Shown here in pieces: positions 62,557-64,000 of a stretch of 64,000 bases of DNA. The notes beneath the pieces were generated by a model. That model ran no database searches. It saw nothing but the letters and a program-made list of their open reading frames with translations, and was not told the DNA's origin. The DNA is taken from the NCBI RefSeq assembly GCF_035917975.1, contig NZ_CP109130.1, forward strand, positions 1,302,001-1,366,000. Reading direction: 5' to 3'. A program made the position numbers and the translations under genes. The DNA is from Streptosporangium sp. NBC_01756. Its GTDB lineage: Bacteria > Actinomycetota > Actinomycetes > Streptosporangiales > Streptosporangiaceae. Each line of letters starts with the position of its first letter. Within the stretch, counting starts at the first letter, position 1.

Positions 62557-63516
62557 ATGAAGGGCGGCCGGCCACTCCTCACCGCGGGTGTGACGGCGCT
62601 GGCACCGGCGATCTGGGGAAGCACCTATCTGGTGACGACCGAGTGGTTGCCACCGGACCGCCCACTGCTGGCCGCCACCGTGCGAGCGCTTCCCGCGGGC
62701 CTGATTCTGCTGGCCTTCGCCCGCACGCTGCCGACCTGGATCTGGCTGTGGCGCGCCCTGGTACTCGGCACGCTCAACATCGGCGCGTTCCTCTTCCTGT
62801 TGTTCGTCGCGGCCTACCGCCTACCGGGTGGTGTCGCAGCGATGATCATGTCGGTGCAGCCGATGTTTGTGCTGATCTTGGCGGCGCTGTTCATCGGGGA
62901 CAGAATTCGGTTCACGCACGTGGCGGCCTGCGGCCTCGGCGCGGGCGGTGTCGTGTTGCTTGTGTTCAAGGGGACGGTGGCACTGGATTTCGTCGGTGTG
63001 GCGGCGGCACTGGGTGGAGCGGCCTGCATGGCCACCGGCATCACGCTGACCAAACGGTGGGGACGCCCAGACGGAGTGGGGCTGCTTCCCTTCACCGGCT
63101 GGCAGCTCCTCGCGGGCGGACTCGTCTTGTCGCCCTTCGCGCTGTCCGTCGAAGGGCTGCCGACCACCATCACCGGCACCAACATCATCGGGTTCGCCTA
63201 TCTCGTCTCCCTGGGCGCCGTCATCAGTTATGCGATCTGGTTCCGCGGGATAGAGAGGTTGCCGGCACTGGCGGTCTCTTTTCTTTCCTTGGGAAGTCCG
63301 ATTGTCGCAACCCTCCTCGGATATCTGTTTCTGCACGAGACGTTGTCGATTCTGCAACTGGTCGGAATCCTGGTGATCATTATCGCCGCGCTGCTCGCAC
63401 AGCCCCGACCGGCCAAGCCACGAGGGCTCGGCCCCCACGATTCCGCTGACAGCGACAATCCTGCGGAACTCGGGCGGGATCCCATCGCGGACAGGGCAGG
63501 GGGGCGTTCGCGATGA
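62557..63516 (+). CDS. EamA (DMT) family transporter
   Basis: 319 residues, ten membrane helices in two EamA halves ('ALAPAIWGSTYLVTTEWLPPDRPLLAATVRALPAGLILLA' first; 'FLGSPIVATLLGYLFLHETLSILQLVGILVIIIAAL'-type end, seen as 'LSLGSPIVATLLGYLFLHE'). ATG 62557 has GGAGAG (62542-62547) nine bases ahead; GTG 62530 is an alternative. It exports a small metabolite or amino acid. It is the intact counterpart of the truncated gene at 61471. The 193 bases between the DsbA gene and this one show no clear feature. Confidence 0.9.
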   Translation: MKGGRPLLTAGVTALAPAIWGSTYLVTTEWLPPDRPLLAATVRALPAGLILLAFARTLPTWIWLWRALVLGTLNIGAFLFLLFVAAYRLPGGVAAMIMSVQPMFVLILAALFIGDRIRFTHVAACGLGAGGVVLLVFKGTVALDFVGVAAALGGAACMATGITLTKRWGRPDGVGLLPFTGWQLLAGGLVLSPFALSVEGLPTTITGTNIIGFAYLVSLGAVISYAIWFRGIERLPALAVSFLSLGSPIVATLLGYLFLHETLSILQLVGILVIIIAALLAQPRPAKPRGLGPHDSADSDNPAELGRDPIADRAGGRSR

Positions 63517-63655
63517 CATGCGAACAACTCCCGAAGCGACCCGCCGGCGTTCCGTGAATGGATTTCGGAACACCGCCGAATCCGATGGATGCGGTCAACA
63601 TTGAAATACCGCAATTCTTCCGTAATTCCATAGCCTGAACAATCAGAGAGAAGAA

Positions 63656-64000
63656 ATGCGCACACAGGATGACCGCCCACCCTCGGCTTTAAAGGCATGG
63701 CTGGGCGTCGCGGCGATCACGGCCAGTCTGTTCGTCTTCCTCACCACCGAGCTGATGCCCGTCGGCCTGCTTACTCCGCTGAGCACAAGCCTGGGTATAT
63801 CAGTGGGTGTCGCCGGGCTGATGGTCACTTTGCAGGGCATCTCAGCCGGCCTGGGCGTACCGTTCATCGTGGCCTGGACCAGGCGCGTCAACCGGCGCGT
63901 GCTGCTGTCCACGCTGCTGGCGATATTGGCCCTGGGAAACCTCGTCACCGCCATCTCACCGAACTACGCGCTGATCCTGACAACGCGGCTCATCATGGGA
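63656..64000 (+). CDS. MFS transporter (3' end missing)
   Basis: The 115 visible codons run off the right edge. ATG 63656 follows an AG-rich ribosome site (AGAGAGAAG). 'AAITASLFVFLTTELMPVGLLTPLSTSLGIS' forms helix 1, 'GVAGLMVTLQGISAGLGVPFIVAWTRRVNRR' helix 2 and the loop, and 'LLSTLLAILALGNLVTAISPNYALILTTRLIMG' helices 3-4. The start 'TELMPVGLL' is typical of AraJ/SotB-like sugar and drug efflux pumps of 400 residues. The function is presumed efflux. Confidence 0.85.
   Translation, partial: MRTQDDRPPSALKAWLGVAAITASLFVFLTTELMPVGLLTPLSTSLGISVGVAGLMVTLQGISAGLGVPFIVAWTRRVNRRVLLSTLLAILALGNLVTAISPNYALILTTRLIMG

Overview
The window is a continuous piece of chromosome from a high-GC, spore-forming-type actinomycete. 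Very GC-rich third codon positions, many GTG and some TTG starts, GAGGAG-type ribosome sites, an F420-type LLM oxidoreductase, DUF3000, DUF1707 and DUF4349 proteins and a ROK/xylFGH pair all point to Streptosporangiaceae or a Streptomyces-like relative (inference; no rRNA is present). I see no rRNA, tRNA, CRISPR array, transposase or phage module.

Left part (1-6 kb) is conserved housekeeping: the end of a haem-pathway oxidase (off the left edge), a DUF4349 lipoprotein, hemE, a small Cys-rich protein, DUF3000 and ribonuclease D. From 6 to 28.8 kb lies an accessory block rich in regulators and catabolic genes: a LacI-operator-led operon of a Gfo/Idh/MocA oxidoreductase, a DUF993 protein and a sugar phosphate isomerase; a protein built of four internal repeats; a propeller-like lipoprotein; two TetR genes and a PadR gene beside likely targets; a 2,2-dialkylglycine decarboxylase-like aminotransferase; and an arabinoside locus. 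That locus has a GH127 beta-L-arabinofuranosidase and an ABC importer divergent from one LacI gene, then a secreted HEYGH metalloprotease with a discoidin-type domain divergent from a second, paralogous LacI gene. A third, unrelated LacI gene closes the block.

The middle part (29-47.4 kb) returns to conserved functions: fadA-fadB, an APC amino acid permease, a DedA protein, dxs, two tandem secreted zinc metallopeptidases, a xylFGH-type sugar importer whose last gene is a ROK repressor (Rok7B7-like arrangement), aconitase, and a membrane metal-dependent hydrolase.

The right part (47.4-64 kb) begins with a hairpin-rich non-coding stretch and a PadR/DUF1707 pair, then a sugar MFS transporter. 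It then carries a one-strand group of RNA and translation quality-control genes: a Vms1-like release factor candidate, the RNA-repair enzyme Pnkp, and its partner methyltransferase Hen1. After that come an LLM oxidoreductase, a membrane-anchored GH18-like protein, a ribbon-helix-helix/ClpN protein behind a 25-bp palindrome, a small zone of gene debris, a 37-residue exported peptide gene with its own ribosome site and terminator, a LysR gene, a DsbA-family protein coupled to a truncated EamA gene, a complete EamA transporter, and an MFS transporter that runs off the right edge.

Most notable: the Pnkp-Hen1 pair next to a release-factor-like gene; two LacI paralogues sharing a 245-bp tract at about 98 percent identity inside otherwise more diverged genes; the possible plant-glycoprotein (arabinosylated protein) locus they control; the tiny exported peptide beside a decayed XRE/TPR regulator; and the unusual promoter of aconitase.
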